Source: Nepenthes gracilis
Lineage: Eukaryota > Streptophyta > Magnoliopsida > Caryophyllales > Nepenthaceae
Assembly (NCBI GenBank): GCA_033239525.1
Contig: BSYO01000004.1
Location: forward strand, 11,384,037 to 11,448,036
Reading direction: 5' to 3'
DNA: 64,000 bases
Shown in pieces: positions 1-12,800 of this stretch. Every line of letters starts with the position of its first letter. Position 1 is the first letter of the stretch. Under the pieces are notes generated by a model. That model was not told where the DNA came from. It saw nothing but the letters and a program-made list of their open reading frames with translations, and searched no databases. The translations under genes and the position numbers were made by a program.

Positions 1-389
1 ATTTTAATGAATGTGTGGTCTATCAAATTCTACATGTTTAGTGACTGCCTATTTAGATCAACATAATAAATAGATAGGTAATCCATTTGTATGACTTAGG
101 GTATTCTTTGGTCATTTTATAATACTTGTAGCAATTTAATAGAGGCAAATGAGAAGCATATGCTGCAATGAGATTGAATTTGAACTTCTTTTTATAGATG
201 CAACAGTAAGATAATACATAATACAAGCACTTCAAAGCAAAAAAGAGACGGTGAAGTGTACCCTTGGGCTCCAATGCTCAACTTATTCGTGGTAATACTT
301 CTTAAGATAAATGGCATTCCATATTTATGGGATTAGTTTATTGGCCTGGGTATATAGTTTATGTGCCCTATTTTGAAGTATTGTTGGTA

Positions 390-1020
390 TGAGAAGCGAT
401 CACTCCTATATTGAGGATAATTTGTCCTTATGTGATAGCTTTCTAGCGACTTTAATATTTCTTAGCATTAGATTACCTAATTTAAATGCTTGCACTTTCA
501 CCTTGGTTATAGTACCTTGCTACTCTTTGCAGGTATGCTATGGTTTGGATTTACGCCGTGCTCCGTGCTTCCTCTAGAAGGTCTATATTTTCCCTTTGGA
601 GTTTGGAGTTTCGGTCATGATTGAAGTTGACACCCTACAGCTAGAAAGACCAATCTCTTTTGGGTTAATAGCTTCAATCTCAAAATATAAACCTAAAGGA
701 GTCTCCTTGGTTGTTTCTCGAGTTGTATCTTGTATGTTCAGAGTACCAAGGGAAGTTTTTTGACTCTAGCTTCTTTGGCTTTATTTATCTCTATCATTAG
801 CCATTGACAATCATTCGGATAGCTACTTGGTCTTTCTATTCATTTTTGGGTATGAGATCAATGTGTGGACTAAACAAATTTTGAGCCCTTGATAGTGTTT
901 TGCTCAGTGATCTTGACTAGTGGAGAGACTTCTACACATTTGATAAAGTAGTTGATGGCAACGATGATGAACTTTCTGTCTAGTTGCCAAAGCAAAGGGC
1001 CCCAGTATATCTAGTTCCCA
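390..1020 (-). pseudogene. Integrase fragment of the Tat-like element
   Basis: Around 900-1020 the minus strand translates to a degraded integrase core beginning WELDILGPFALATRQ, then (after a frame change) a stretch matching the family's conserved FIIVAINYFIKCVEV block, which carries an Asp region of the DDE triad. Around 390-600 it gives the C-terminal block, with an YYNQ followed by VQAFKLGNLMLRNIKVA, matching the usual 'F+VGDLVLR' segment of plant Ty3 integrases. Frameshifts and stops interrupt it. The fold and role (strand transfer of element cDNA into the genome) are known for the family; this copy is dead. Confidence 0.7.
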
Positions 1021-1369
1021 CTATGTTAAAGGCCAAGGAAGTAATAATGCAGTAAGTTTACTGGGTGGTTGCTTTAGGATGCTTTCATGGATTTGGTAAT
1101 TGTTGTATTTATCGATAAATTTCATAGTGTCATTTTTTATTGTCGGCTAATAACTACTTTGCCTAAAAATTTTGAAGGCAAGATTCATTCCCCATTGTGC
1201 ACTTCACCATTTTGAGGTGCACCTATTAGAGAGCATAGTTGCCCTTCGCTGGGTCAACCAACATATGTAGAGCATTAACTAACCTCTTTGGTGTGGAGAT
1301 CCATCCAGGATCATGTACTGATCTACTATCTCTGTTTTTTGCTTGCCGCCCATATCGACTATTTTGGTT

Positions 1370-1580
1370 GTATGCTAAATAGGTATCAATGAACTTAACA
1401 GTCAGTGACCTAGGGTTGCATCCACTAATTGGTCTATTCTAGAAAGTGGGAAACCATCTTTAAGGCACATTTTTTTCACATCTATAAAGTTGACGTACAT
1501 TCACTTCTTTCCATTAGTATTATTCACTAGGATGACATTGAATTACAAGTTTGGATATTAAACTTTTGTAATAAACCGGA
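1370..1580 (-). pseudogene. Reverse transcriptase fragment of the Tat-like element
   Basis: The minus strand encodes ALKDGFPLSRIDQLVDATLG followed, after a stop and frame shift, by FIDTYLAYNQ. This corresponds to the fingers/palm block of plant Ty3 RT (usual pattern KDxFPLPRIDxLVDATAGH...FMDAYSGYNQI). The upstream block is present but carries two stops. No YxDD catalytic block was found between here and the integrase 350 bp away, so most of the palm and the RNase H are deleted. Confidence 0.7.
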
Positions 1581-1999
1581 CGTTAGTCCATTTTTTGACT
1601 TCTTCTCACACCATTACTTGTTTTTCTACGGAGCATTTCCACCTTTTTAGTCAAATTGGCTTATTCTCAAGGATGAGATTGAGCTTGTGAGTCATTATTT
1701 TCATTAGTATTCTTAATATATCAACATGCATCTAAGTAAAAACGTTTGAGTTGCTTTTTTGAAAATTAATTTGACATTGCTTCAAATTATGATCTATATA
1801 TGGTCTAACTTGAACAAATTTATCTAGATCTTTTAGGTCTAATGAGACCTCAATTGGTACTTTGCCAGGTTGATATTGTTGTAGAGAAGCTTTACCTTTG
1901 TGGTAGATTTTTTTATTAGTTATGGAAGGGTTGAGCTATGAATCTAAGTTAAGTAATAATTTTGGCCCATGACCTAGTCTCATCAAATCTCTCCATAGT

Positions 2000-2235
2000 C
2001 TCAAATTTTATTTTTAAATAAGAGATGGAGTTCACAGCCCCAAATGTGGACAAACTTGATCGACCGAGAAGAGCATTGTACATTGAACATGGATCTACCA
2101 CCATGAAGGTTAGATGATAAAAAGCCGTTTTAGAATGCGTCCCAATTGTGATTTTAAGGTGTATGACCCCATTTACTTGGATTAGTTTATTGTCTAGTTC
2201 ATAAAATGATTAGTCGGATAGATCCATTTGGTAAC
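2000..2235 (-). pseudogene. Aspartic protease C-terminal fragment
   Basis: The minus strand reads FMVVDPCSMYNALLGRSSL, the conserved C-terminal block of plant Ty3 retropepsins (usual pattern F.V.D..S.YNAILGR..L). It continues into a short linker leading toward RT. The catalytic DTG/DSG block would lie at higher coordinates and was not recognised. It sits between the gag C-terminus and RT of the same remnant, as expected for gag-PR-RT order. Confidence 0.65.
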
Positions 2236-2539
2236 ATTTTAGTCCTAACTTTATGAATATATCAAAATAAAGAATATTTCTTGAATTTTTATTATCAATG
2301 AAGACCAATTTTAGTTTGAAATCATTAGTTCCATTAATGGGAAAAAAAATTACATAATCTCTTTTTCTATCCCACTATTTTGTCTCTTGCTATAGAAAGC
2401 TTCCTTCAGATGTTCCTAGGTTGTTATCTTTGCTGGTTTGGTAGACATCACATTGATAACTCAAGCCACTACTCGGTTTTATGGTTATTCTGTGGTTCCC
2501 CGCCATCATCATCCTTTTCTTCTCATATCTAGGATTTTG

Positions 2540-2925
2540 TATAAATTTCTTTAGGTTTCATCTTTGAACCAGGGCCTTGATTTCCTTTTGTAAGATCCGC
2601 TAATTTTTAGTATTGCATCCTAGAGATTGATGATAGAGACAATATTTAGACTATCCTTTTACTTCTGAGTTTTTGATCGACTTAGGCCTCTTTAACTTTT
2701 TTTCATTTTGGATCTATATTAAAAAAATTATTTGGGTGTCCATGAGGTGTGTGAGATACAGTAGGTTAAACATTCTATGCGTGTCCTTCCCAGTCCTTTA
2801 TTGATTTGGGAAATTATGGGTAGACTGTATGCCATTAGTTCTTTTCCTTTCTCCTCCAAATTGACCATAATAGGATCTAGTTTTTGGCATTCTAACCTTT
2901 TGGTATCTATAAGGTTTGAGTCTTT
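2540..2925 (-). pseudogene. gag C-terminal fragment
   Basis: The minus strand gives SKYCLYHQSLGCNTKN, a stop, then RILQKEIKALVQR. This matches the C-terminal gag motif of Tat-like elements (pattern KYC.FH...GH.T..C..LK..IE.LI..G). One His has become Cys and the last Cys is replaced by the stop. The upstream half of gag lies beyond the inserted LTR, at 5165-5660. Confidence 0.65.
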
Positions 2926-4965
2926 GATTGATAATAATTATGATTAATTAAATTAATATAATTAAAATTGAGGTCAGAGAATATAAAAAATTAGATTAAG
3001 AGTCAAAATTAGACTGAATAATTTGACGTTTTATGGAGGTTCGACCCGCGCCTAAGGCACGGTTAAGCCATGCCTGAGTGTACCAAGTCACCTGAAGCGC
3101 ACTTGAATCGTCACTGGAGGACCATGCTAAATAAGGATGAACCGGCTAATTCTGTCATTTTTTATTAGATTTTCTTAGAGAGGAGAGAGAAGTAGACGAG
3201 GAGAAGAAAGAGAAGGAGAGAGAGGAGGCCATAGAAACTTAAATTCAGTTGATTCAAGTTAGATTTTAGTTAAATAAGAGCCAATACAAGTGCATTTTTG
3301 AGCTTTTTTCTTTTGTTGCTGTTTCTTGCTGAGTTGTCTGAATATTTTCTTGTCCAAATGCTAACACATGACATGAATTCGAAGTATAATACTTATATTT
3401 GGCTTGAATGTTAGTTTTTCATGATTTTATAGCAAAATTTCATAAGAACTCATGCTTAGATTTAAGTATAGCATATATATATTCTAAATACTGCATTTTA
3501 GCTTCATACATTGTCTAAAATTCGGATTTATTACTCCTGCATGTTTAATTTCATAGATAACCTTCTTACATGTTTAGAAAATGTTAAGTAAAAGTTATAT
3601 ATACTCTAAAAATTCATGTAGTGTTTAGAAAATTCAAGTAAAATCATTGCATGTATGTTTATAAGCTGATTTTTGCATTCTTGCTAAGTTTTTGCTATAT
3701 AATTGTGTTAAATTAACATCTCATATTTTTAAGGATTACGGAGCTAAACTTTTGCAAGAAAGACAAGTCTTGCATGTGGTGTAAAAAGTGCATGTTTACT
3801 AAAGTTGCTGAAATTGTTGAATTTTATAAGTCCATTCTGAATTTTGTACACCATAAGACAAATTAGCATTATATGTAATGAAAATTCATTCTGGCTTAAA
3901 TTAGATAGCAAGTTTATATTTTTCTTGATATGAATTTATGAAATTATAAAAGAAAACTCTTAATTATATCCAAAATTATTAATATTTTCTTCAAAAGGGA
4001 GAAAATTAAGAACTATAAAGAAAAATGTAGAGTTTTCTTAAAAATTTGCATTAGATTATGGTTAAATTTTAGCGGTTAGTATATTATGGCATACCTTAAT
4101 ATATTATATTAATATATCGATATTCGAACCTATCATTCGTAAATGAGAAGCGACGTTTAACCCTGTCTATAGGGTAACATATAGACAACCTATTTACGGA
4201 TCTTGAATAATAATATATGACATTTGGTTGTGTGGAAGTATACATAATCCGAGTTTTGATTATCCGCTTCTTTGGTCAATAAGGCTTACTGGCCCTAGTT
4301 TCTAAGAAAAGTCAGAATTGAGTATGATTTGATAATTTAAATTAAGAAACAACATGATAAGAAATCTAAAAATATATAAACTGAATTTACTGCATAAGTC
4401 TCATGAAAATTCCATGTCCTTGAATTCGAAAATGATCTATAACCCTTCCAACATGTTTTAAATGAAAAGTATATATGATTATTGATATATTATAGTGTTT
4501 TGTTAAATTTTTAGCTTACTCCTTACTATTTTATTAATCATCTCAGATGAAATACACGGGTTCTTACTGAATGAATACGAGTGAAAATCGATAATATTTT
4601 GAAGAGTTTAAATTTGAGTTTATGCTATGTTTTTTGTCGTTTTGCGGCTTTCGAATAGATTTCTATAGTTTAATATGATGTAATACGGTATTTGAAAGTA
4701 GTTAATACGTCTAATTGTTGTATTGTGGTATTTGGATATTAGTCCGTGTATTGTTTCTAGTTTGGACAGCTTAATTTGTTATGTTAGTGTTTTGATCAAA
4801 TTTGGATGATAATTAATGTATATATAATGATTGGATAGCAGTTCTAGAGTCATGGATGTCAATTTTTGATATGATATATTAGGGTTTATTTTATTTCTGC
4901 AGTAATATACTCTGATTTTGTTTTGGAAAGGTATCATTTCTTAAGTAAAGTCCGACGTCCCGGTT
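2920..4965 (+). mobile_element. Tekay-like LTR (diverged, plus orientation) inserted in Tat-like gag
   Basis: This segment aligns by eye along its length with the two LTRs of the element at 51.8-60.5 kb. It shares an early attaattaaattaatataatt stretch, a GC-rich block about 100 bp in (the element's cluster of 'gcgcctgaggcgc'-like words), a GA-rich stretch near 3180, and the tctatagggt...atatagac block near 4165. Just after its end lies attggtatcggaatc (about 4968-4982), resembling the tggtatcagag primer-binding site of the intact element. About 190 bp of apparent leader follows to ~5160, after which Tat-like gag resumes. No coding domains follow, so this is a truncated element or near-solo LTR. 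Borders are approximate and no TSD was proven. Confidence 0.6.
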
Positions 4966-5164
4966 GGATTGGTATCGGAATCACATGAGATATGGCACAT
5001 ATTTTGAATCCTGTGTATGATATTGCCTTTAATTATTGTGGTTGGTCGAGTTATCGATATGAAATTTACGTCCGAATATTAATTAAAATATAAATTTGTT
5101 AATTAATAATTATTTGATTAAGAGTTGATTATAGGATTGAGATTTGGAACATAATAGCATCACT

Positions 5165-5660
5165 GGTTTCTTTCGCCACAATGTATGCTCTAATGACTAC
5201 TTTTGCCTATAAGAACATCCTGGGGTCTTGCTATGTTAGTGACTTAAAAATAGTTACGAAGTTGAATCATTACTATAAAAGTATTAAACTTCACATTGTT
5301 GTTGAGCTTCGAGATGTTGCAATCTTCAGCATTGAAGTTGCTCAAAAAGAGCTTCAGGCTCTTGTTTAGAGTCCACTCGATCTTACCTAAGTGCTAATGT
5401 TGTTTTTCTTCCCTTCGAGACAAAGTGCGATAGGAATTGATTAGCTACTTCCTAAAACGTCCAAATGGAATTTGCTTCTAACTTGCAGAATCAAATTTGA
5501 GCATCTCTCTTTAATGTTAAAGGAAAATAGAGACATAAAGGGTATCTTCCAAATTTTTAAAAACCGAGAAGGGTGTGAAAATAGTTGAAGTGATCCATTG
5601 GATCAACGCTCCTATCAAAAGATTCTAGAGTTGACATTTTAAATATTAGAGGAAGCCAAT
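5165..5660 (-). pseudogene. gag N-terminal/core fragment of the Tat-like element
   Basis: The minus strand encodes FKMSTLESFDRSVDPMDHF then FHTLLGF, and further on PLTLKRDAQI, SFVSKGR-like and FLSNFNAEDCNI blocks. These match the retrotransposon gag core of Tat-like elements (pattern F..P....YDG..DP.DHL..F, TLKG.A..WF..L, FN.E...I). The same DP-DHL-block is seen on the plus strand near 42290 in the element inside SDS22, so the two elements are related. Stops and shifts show it is not functional. The region 5661-6600 beyond it has no recognisable domain and may be its 5' leader or LTR. Confidence 0.65.
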
Positions 5661-6629
5661 GCCTCCTCTCTTCCATCCTAGAAGTGTTACGACCAATTGT
5701 GCTATCTGATTACCAGCATCCTCTCAAAAGTCCTACTTTGTTCTCTTTATTCTTTTGTTCACTTCTATTATGAAGGCTATTTTTTTTTTTTTAATTGAGG
5801 AAAATTCTCAACTTTGAGTGGTTGGCAAACACACCTAGCATCTATTTGGTTGAAAGACGTGTGGGATATTACCACAGGATCTATCCTCCTAGCGAGAGTG
5901 CCGCTCGGATACATCAAGGATTTTGTCTTTCAAGAGTTTCATCCATGTCCCCAAAGTTAAGGCAGCCTTCAATGTAATAGGAGACAAGGTGATAGTGTGC
6001 CTCATGAACTATTGGTGATTTAGGTCAGGCTTGCATTTTCTCAGAAGAGGCTTTCTTGTTCTTTGACCTCTTTTTTGAAGTTGATCCTTGAAGTAAGAGG
6101 ACCTCAATTTGATAAGGTTTGTCCTTGAATCAGTCCCAAAGAGATTTAGCATACTTGACACATCCTAAGGTTAGGTAGCTGACATCCGAATGTCTAGTTC
6201 TGCTTGATAATGTGTGCTCGATTGATTGTCATTGTTGTTAGGGATGTCATGAGAAGGAATGTTCCTAAGATGCTAATTGAATTGTCTGTGTGCATGAGTG
6301 TTTACCAAGCTAATGGTCTGTCGATCTTCGTTGGTATATTTGTGATGAGTAAGTTTGATCTTCTTCTTCCTACCGATTGTGCCATTATTCACCCCTCGAA
6401 TATGTGTTTGGCTTAAAAAGATTTGGTTAGAATTTTTAAATTATATATTTTAGATCTTGTATACTATAATAAGAATAAAAACTTTGAAGGAGATTAGACA
6501 TATTTCTCAAGGTATCATCCGACGCTTAAATAAGTTTTCTAGACCAAAAAATTTAAAGTTGTGAAGGGTGAAAGTAAGAGAGAGTGTGTGAGAATGAGTG
6601 AGAGAGAATGAGAAAGAGCGTTGTCACGT
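5661..6629. other. No gene recognised; probable retroelement leader or flank
   Basis: Short open frames occur here (for example 6204-6416 plus) but none resembles a known protein, and splice-flanked exons were not seen. The stretch lies between the gag fragment of the Tat-like remnant and the LTR of a Tekay-like remnant. The simplest reading is decayed retroelement sequence. Confidence 0.4.
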
Positions 6630-9600
6630 GCCAAAATTAAATATATATAATATTTATTTTATTTTTACCCAATTCACAATTAACTTAAATTAAGTTTTGT
6701 CCTTAAAACTAAAATATTTAATTATATATACCGGTTACTGAAAAATATAAAACAGATATTGGGACACAAACTTGCAAATCATATACAGTAAAACGGTCTG
6801 AAATAATATAAAAATCAAATCTCATGATCCAAGTATTACTTCCAAAAGTGATTTTGAATATTGATAGTTATTTGACCTCGAGTCATACGTAAGAGAAAGT
6901 ATCTTAACTAATATTAAAATGTCAAAACTAACTTCTAAAAATTCTGAAATCAAACTTAAATATTGTTATCGTAATATCGTCGTTAATTGGATACAATAAT
7001 AACCAAAATAACAAAAAGTTGAAAGATTAATATCATGAAATACTAATTTATAATAAAACATCAAATTGATTATAGCATCCTAAGTTGATATTCGAACAAC
7101 AAATCTCTCTATTCACAACTCTTATAAGTAATCTAAACCAGCTAATTTGGAGGATTAGCAAAACAAAAGTAAGAGTAAGTCAATCATTTATTATTATGTG
7201 TGTGTATATATATGATTTGATATGTGGATACATAAAAAAGAAATAGTCTACAATTATACTATGATCAAAAGTCTGAAATACTGTTAACATCATTTTTGAT
7301 AATTTGTGCTAAATCCAATTTTCTAGTAATTAAAATATGTTTAGATCTATATAAGTTCATAAATCATTCCAAAAATATGAAATTATATATATGTACTTAA
7401 ATCATGCTCACACATGAAAATGAACTGAGGATCGCTAACAACCTTATTTACAAGTGGTGAATATTAAAATTTGAGTAATAATTATTTTAACATAACCAAA
7501 TATCACACATAACTATTCAAAACTTGTATGTAGATTATCTACATATACTCTTATAGACGGGGTTAAATATTACTTTTTTGACCAACAAATAATAGGTTTA
7601 ACATTTAATTTACTAATAATATATTAAAATATATTTAAATATATTTCGTCAATTCTCTATAATGGTTTATACTTTATCAAATTAGAAACTCTACTTAAAT
7701 ATGGATATTTTTAATTTTTTTCATATTGAAGAAAATTTTTTTTATCAAAACTTATATAGAGTTTTACTTCATTTTTTTTAAATATATGATATATAATAAA
7801 TCTTAAACATACATGTTCTATATTGTATGATTTATGAACATGCAAAAGTTATTGTTGAAGAAATTATAAAAAAAATCAATATGATTAAAATTCATCAATT
7901 CATTTTAGATGTAAACATACATTAATAGTTATATGGCAATTCAAGACATGTAGAATTATATAGTTATAAATTAAAGAGATGTAAGAGTATTAAATTGAAT
8001 TTAATAGTATGTACGAATATTTTTGTAGAAATTGAACAATTGAACATGATGTACATAGATTCAGTATATATATTTCATAAAAATTTTTTAAAATGAGAAT
8101 AAAATCATATACATATAAAGTATAACTTATTTATATATAAAAATAATATATGCATGAGTATTTAAAATAATAAATACTTTACGAGATAAAAAATAAATAT
8201 CAACAAAGAAAGAGCACTTAGATGAACTTACCTGATTTTTAGTAAAAGATTTTTTATTTCACATTTAATTTCTCGTCCTCATTTCTCTTTGTTCTTCTCT
8301 TTTCCTCTCTCTTGTTTTAGAATTTTAGCCAAAATAACCCAAAATTGGCTAATGAACTTATTTACAAAAAAATTGGAGCACATCAGGCACTAAGATATAA
8401 TTCATACCATGGACAAGCATTCATCAGATGCATACCAGGAGTTAATATTCTGTCCCAACCGTACACATATGTCGATCGAATGCATATCAGGCACAACTAA
8501 TCTGTTTAAAATGTTCATGAGCACCCAAAAAGGTGTTCATCAAATACATTCTTACTATTCAAAATATATATGAGTGTTGGTCAAATATAAGTTAGGCACT
8601 ACTTAGCTTAACTTATTCTGATTTAAAATTTAATTTTTAACCAAACATATCAATTAATTTCAAAAATTTATTAGTTTAATTAAATTAATTATTATTAAGA
8701 AAATATTTTGGGATCCATATATTATACTTTTCTCTTATAAAAATTTCATCTTTAAAATTTCAAGTACGTTAATGTAGAAACAAATTGGTTATTTCTCATG
8801 GATTTTGACTTTTCTTTCTCAAGTGGCTTTCTCAAAAGAGTGATTCCTTTATAATACCTTTATAAATGGGATTACTTTCGTGTGAAGTACTCGCTTCTTC
8901 TTCTCAAAATCTTAATTGGTTTCACAATAAATGAAAATTCTTAATTAATCATCAACAGTCCATGATTAATGATGGGCAAGGGGTTATAAACATATTTTTT
9001 GAGTATTAACACATGAAAAATATTACAAACATCATCTAAGTTTAGGAGTAAAGCTAATCAATACGCCACCATTTCAATGATTTTTAAAATTTTAAAAGGC
9101 CCAATAAATCTGACTTTCAGCTTTCCTTTAAACCTGAAATAAGAAATCCCCTTCAATGGAAATATTTTCAAAAATACATAATCTCTCACATGGAAATTTA
9201 ACTTTGACATTCTACAATCAACATAATTTGTTTGCTGACTTAGGGTAATCTTTAATCAATCTCGAATCAAATGTATTTTGTCATATATCTCTTGAATAAC
9301 TTTTAATCACAAGAGTCTCCTATTTATGATTTTCTCCTAATAAATTGAGGAGCGATATTTTCTTTCATATAATACTTCAAAAGGGGCTATACCAATACTT
9401 GCTTGTTAACTATTGTTGTTGGCTTCATACTCTCAGACATCAGACTTGGCTCAATGGAACCTTTCTCTAATAATTTTTGCAATTACTTCTTCAATTTTGG
9501 CATTGTCATTCTATACAAGGCATTAGACACTAACTTTGCTACCAATATTGTTTCTATTTCAAACTCAATTTATCAATTCGATGGCAAACTTAGAAGATTA

Positions 9601-9833
9601 TCCAAAAGAATATTTTGAGATTCGCTCACCATTAGAATTTCCTCCACCCGAACATTGTGGCTCCCGATGGTGGTCACATAAATTAAATATATTTGACATT
9701 CACTTTTTATTAAATGACATATATATAAGGCTTAAACCATATTTTTATTATAAAATCTCAATTGATGTAAAAAATTTATCAATTTAATTAAATTAATTAT
9801 TATTAAAAGAATATTTTGTAATCTATATCATAC
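6630..9833 (-). mobile_element. Internally deleted Tekay-like Ty3/Gypsy remnant
   Basis: Read on the minus strand, the pieces are: an LTR-start fragment (about 9833-9670), the protease-RT junction (9615-9430), integrase C-terminus (9420-8950), then a 3' LTR (8712-6630). The LTR piece contains the reverse complement of the tctatag...ggttaaa block seen in the other Tekay-like LTRs (about 7540-7570), plus a CT-rich block near 8285-8320 corresponding to their GA-rich block. The LTR start sequence (attaatttaattaa-rich) occurs twice, near 8700 and 9800, consistent with remnants of both LTRs. RT and integrase are fused by a deletion. Borders are approximate. Confidence 0.6.
8950..9615 (-). pseudogene. 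RT N-terminus fused to integrase C-terminus (deletion remnant)
   Basis: On the minus strand, 9615-9430 reads LYRMTMPKLKK, stop, LQKLLEKGSIEPS, the conserved entry to Ty3 RT (pattern PYRM...ELKEL..QL.ELL.KGFIRPS). Within about 20 bp it runs into ASIGIAPFEVLYERKY, the integrase block 'S.G.APFE.LYGR', followed by VRDYVFLKIFPLKG and FRFKGKLKVRFIGPF, the integrase C-terminal GPF/Y region of chromoviruses. The roughly 2 kb of RT palm, RNase H and integrase core that should separate these are missing. Multiple stops remain. Confidence 0.65.
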
Positions 9834-12800
9834 AAGAGTATTAACAGATTAGGCTACGGAGCATTCGTTTCTTTTATTTTTAAGATATCAACTACTTCTC
9901 TCATTTTTCTCTTTTTTCGATCTCATTTTTAGAAAGTGGGGATCGCTATTTGTGGTAGTTATTGTGGGGGGGTTCATCAGAAGTGATTCCCCATTTGGAC
10001 AGTTTTCTCTTATGATCCGAGTCGTAAGTCGGTTACCTACTATCTGAATCAGTTGCCGCATTACACCTTTCTAGTTTCGGTGACAAAACTATAGTTAACT
10101 GTGTCAGTTGAGAATAGTTTATCGGCGGTTGCTTAGAGGAAAGATCACATGTTAGGTAACATGCGGCTGCCGTTTTCCTTGGTCTGGTATCTTCAGTTTT
10201 ATAATTTCTTGGAATTTACATTTATGACCCTTGAGGTATTGGGCCTTCGTCATAATTGGGTCTGCATATGTTCTATTGATATTTGGGCCTTCTTTCTCCT
10301 TTTAGGCCTGCCTGTGCATTAGACTTATTCTAATAAATAGATGGATTGGTCCATGCAAAAAATGGAACGTTGTACCAAATGGTACGCTATATGTTGACAT
10401 TAAATATTTTTTGACTAGATAGCCTCGTAAATGAAATTATTTTTAATAAATCATAAATTTGAATATTTCTTGATCAATTTTATTGTTAATTAAGTTGTTA
10501 AAAATATATTAATAATATTAATTTTTTATTTTCTTAAATTAGAAAAATTACTTTTGGTTTGGATTTGAATATTGGTATAGCCCAATTAAGCTATGAGTTT
10601 AAAATGTTGGGCTGGGTTTGTATTCAACACATCATCCCAGCCGATCCATTGTCATCCCTTAGTGCAGTAGTAAGATCTCCATCGAGATGAGATTTGGAGA
10701 TCAGAATTTCAAATTCTTCTTTGTAACAGAACGTAAAACTGCATAAAAACCGGTGGATATTGTGGTGCCCTTCAAATCAGGCAAGCTAATTTTCTAGAAA
10801 AGGGGATATTAATTTCTGATTAAACTTGGCCAATAATTTAAACACAACCCATAAACCTGTATAGGCCAAATATTGGCTAGCTTGCTCTGGCCATGCACGT
10901 GAATATTGGTTAAAAGTAAGAGAAATAAGCCACAGCTTTCACAAGGGCCCTTTTATCACCCTTTGATGATGAAGATTTTCTTTTCCATTTGTTTGTGAGT
11001 TTGGATTGAATTCTAGATACATAATTTTCATACAGTAGAGCTTTCGCTATGCTTTTGCTTTGGGATGACGAGGATTTCCCACCTGAAAAATAATATTTTT
11101 ATTCCTATTACTACTATCCATTAGATTTGATCAAATTTAGTTGCCAATTGAATATAAATTAGGACACCCCAAGGTCATGGGCTTAGGCCATCGAACTTCC
11201 AGCCACGGATCAGCTTCACTGTCCTAAATATCTCTTACTTGCTACACTACACTAACCCTTCAATGGGTCACATTGCTAGTTAAAAGCTAGCTTTATGTTC
11301 ATCTGGGACCTCAGCCAGAGCTGTCGCTCTTCACTTTGATGGGTCTGCAAATTGCTTAAAAGAATAATCCGATTAACCGGAGAGGGATGAAGAGATGAAG
11401 AGCCGGAGGTGTAACAATCGGTGGATATTGTCTCGGCCTTGCACTTTGTAAGAGGTGTGAGGTCAGATATAGAGTACTTGTTAATGACCTATTGTTAGGG
11501 TCTGATATACTCACAAATGATAGCAACAACTGGTATCATTGTATAATGTGAAGCAATAGAAGAATATAAAAAACTCCACAGTCAATCAACAATAATGAAA
11601 ATTGAAAGACAAGCAGTAAACATCTGAAAAGAATCATAGAATTGACCCTAAACTAAACCAACACATCCAGAATAAATTCATTGACAAATGAGGAAATGTC
11701 CCAGATGATCCCAAGCGTATAGCCCCAAAGGTTTTACATGAATTGCAAAATAATTGAAAAGATGTCTGTTGAGGTTTTAGATCAGCTCATAAAGCCAACA
11801 AAATTCCTAATGATGCCTACCATCCTAATTATATCGGTGTCTCTTATTATGATTATAGTAGCGACCTTTATGACAAAGGATTGTCATGTCACTAGTTTGT
11901 CCATATCATCTACTTTGGTTGCAACTACTCATACCCGTAACCTCAAAATTGGCCTCCACACCGACATAGCACAGCACATCGGCCCCTGATAAATAAGGTG
12001 ATGTTAGGTCATTGGAACTCGGGTTTGATGCACTCTGGTGATGTGAAAATCACCAATAGTAAGGCATGAACAGAGTGAATAAGTTTCAAAACATTGATAA
12101 AATTACACTATTATAATGTAAAAATTATAATTTTAAACTGCAAAAAATAGATTTTTTTGTTTAATTACAAATATAAGATTAAGTATATCTAATCTTTTTC
12201 AAAACTTACAATATAGCCTACTATAAAACATCAAATGCAGAGAAAAATCCTTCGTTACTATCCCACGAATCTTCCAGAAGTTAAAGATGTGATCAACCAA
12301 AGCATTTTTTTGGACAGCCCAATGTATTAAACCTTAATACGCACCGGATCTGGAAAAAAGATCAAAAAGCTTTTGATCTATGACAGGACATCTTATACTA
12401 AATTATACAAAGAGGCACTTTTTACAGCTTTAACCCATGACCCCAGATCATATGGTGAGAACTACAACCACTACATGAAGCAATAATATATGTGGGTATC
12501 ACATGAAAAACAAAGAATCACAGAAACAAGTGTTAAATTCTACAACAAGTACAAATGTAAAAAATTGGCATTCCTATCCTAGAAATGAGTGATCAGTCAG
12601 TGCTCTAGTCTGGTCACCGAAGGAGAATTTCCTCCCATAAAATGTTAAAATCTACTTGACTCAGAGATTGAAGGAAAGTCCAAATCCAGTATAATCTGAT
12701 ACGACCACACACTATTGATCGAAGGGTGCCTATCCTTAACCGTCTATGATAATGGTACAAGAAATTACATTAAATTCTTCTGCAACCAAAAAAAGAAAAA

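Larger units (their letters stand above)
370..5660 (-). mobile_element. Decayed Tat-like Ty3/Gypsy retrotransposon, split by a later LTR insertion
   Basis: Reverse-strand translation in mixed frames gives recognisable fragments in the normal order gag, protease, RT, integrase, running from high to low coordinates. The gag N-terminal half (5165-5660) and gag C-terminal half (2540-2925) are separated by about 2.2 kb of unrelated plus-strand LTR sequence, so a younger element landed in gag. RT and integrase lie closer together than in a full element, which implies loss of much of RT and RNase H. Stops and frameshifts occur in every domain, so it cannot be functional. The gag style (short His/Cys region followed by a basic helix) and the integrase style resemble Tat/Ogre/Retand-type elements rather than chromoviruses. 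I did not find its LTRs. Confidence 0.75.

Noticed and set aside
11738..11989. 83-codon plus-strand frame downstream of STT3A
   Set aside because: No domain, no splice-site-flanked partners, and composition like the surrounding intergenic DNA.
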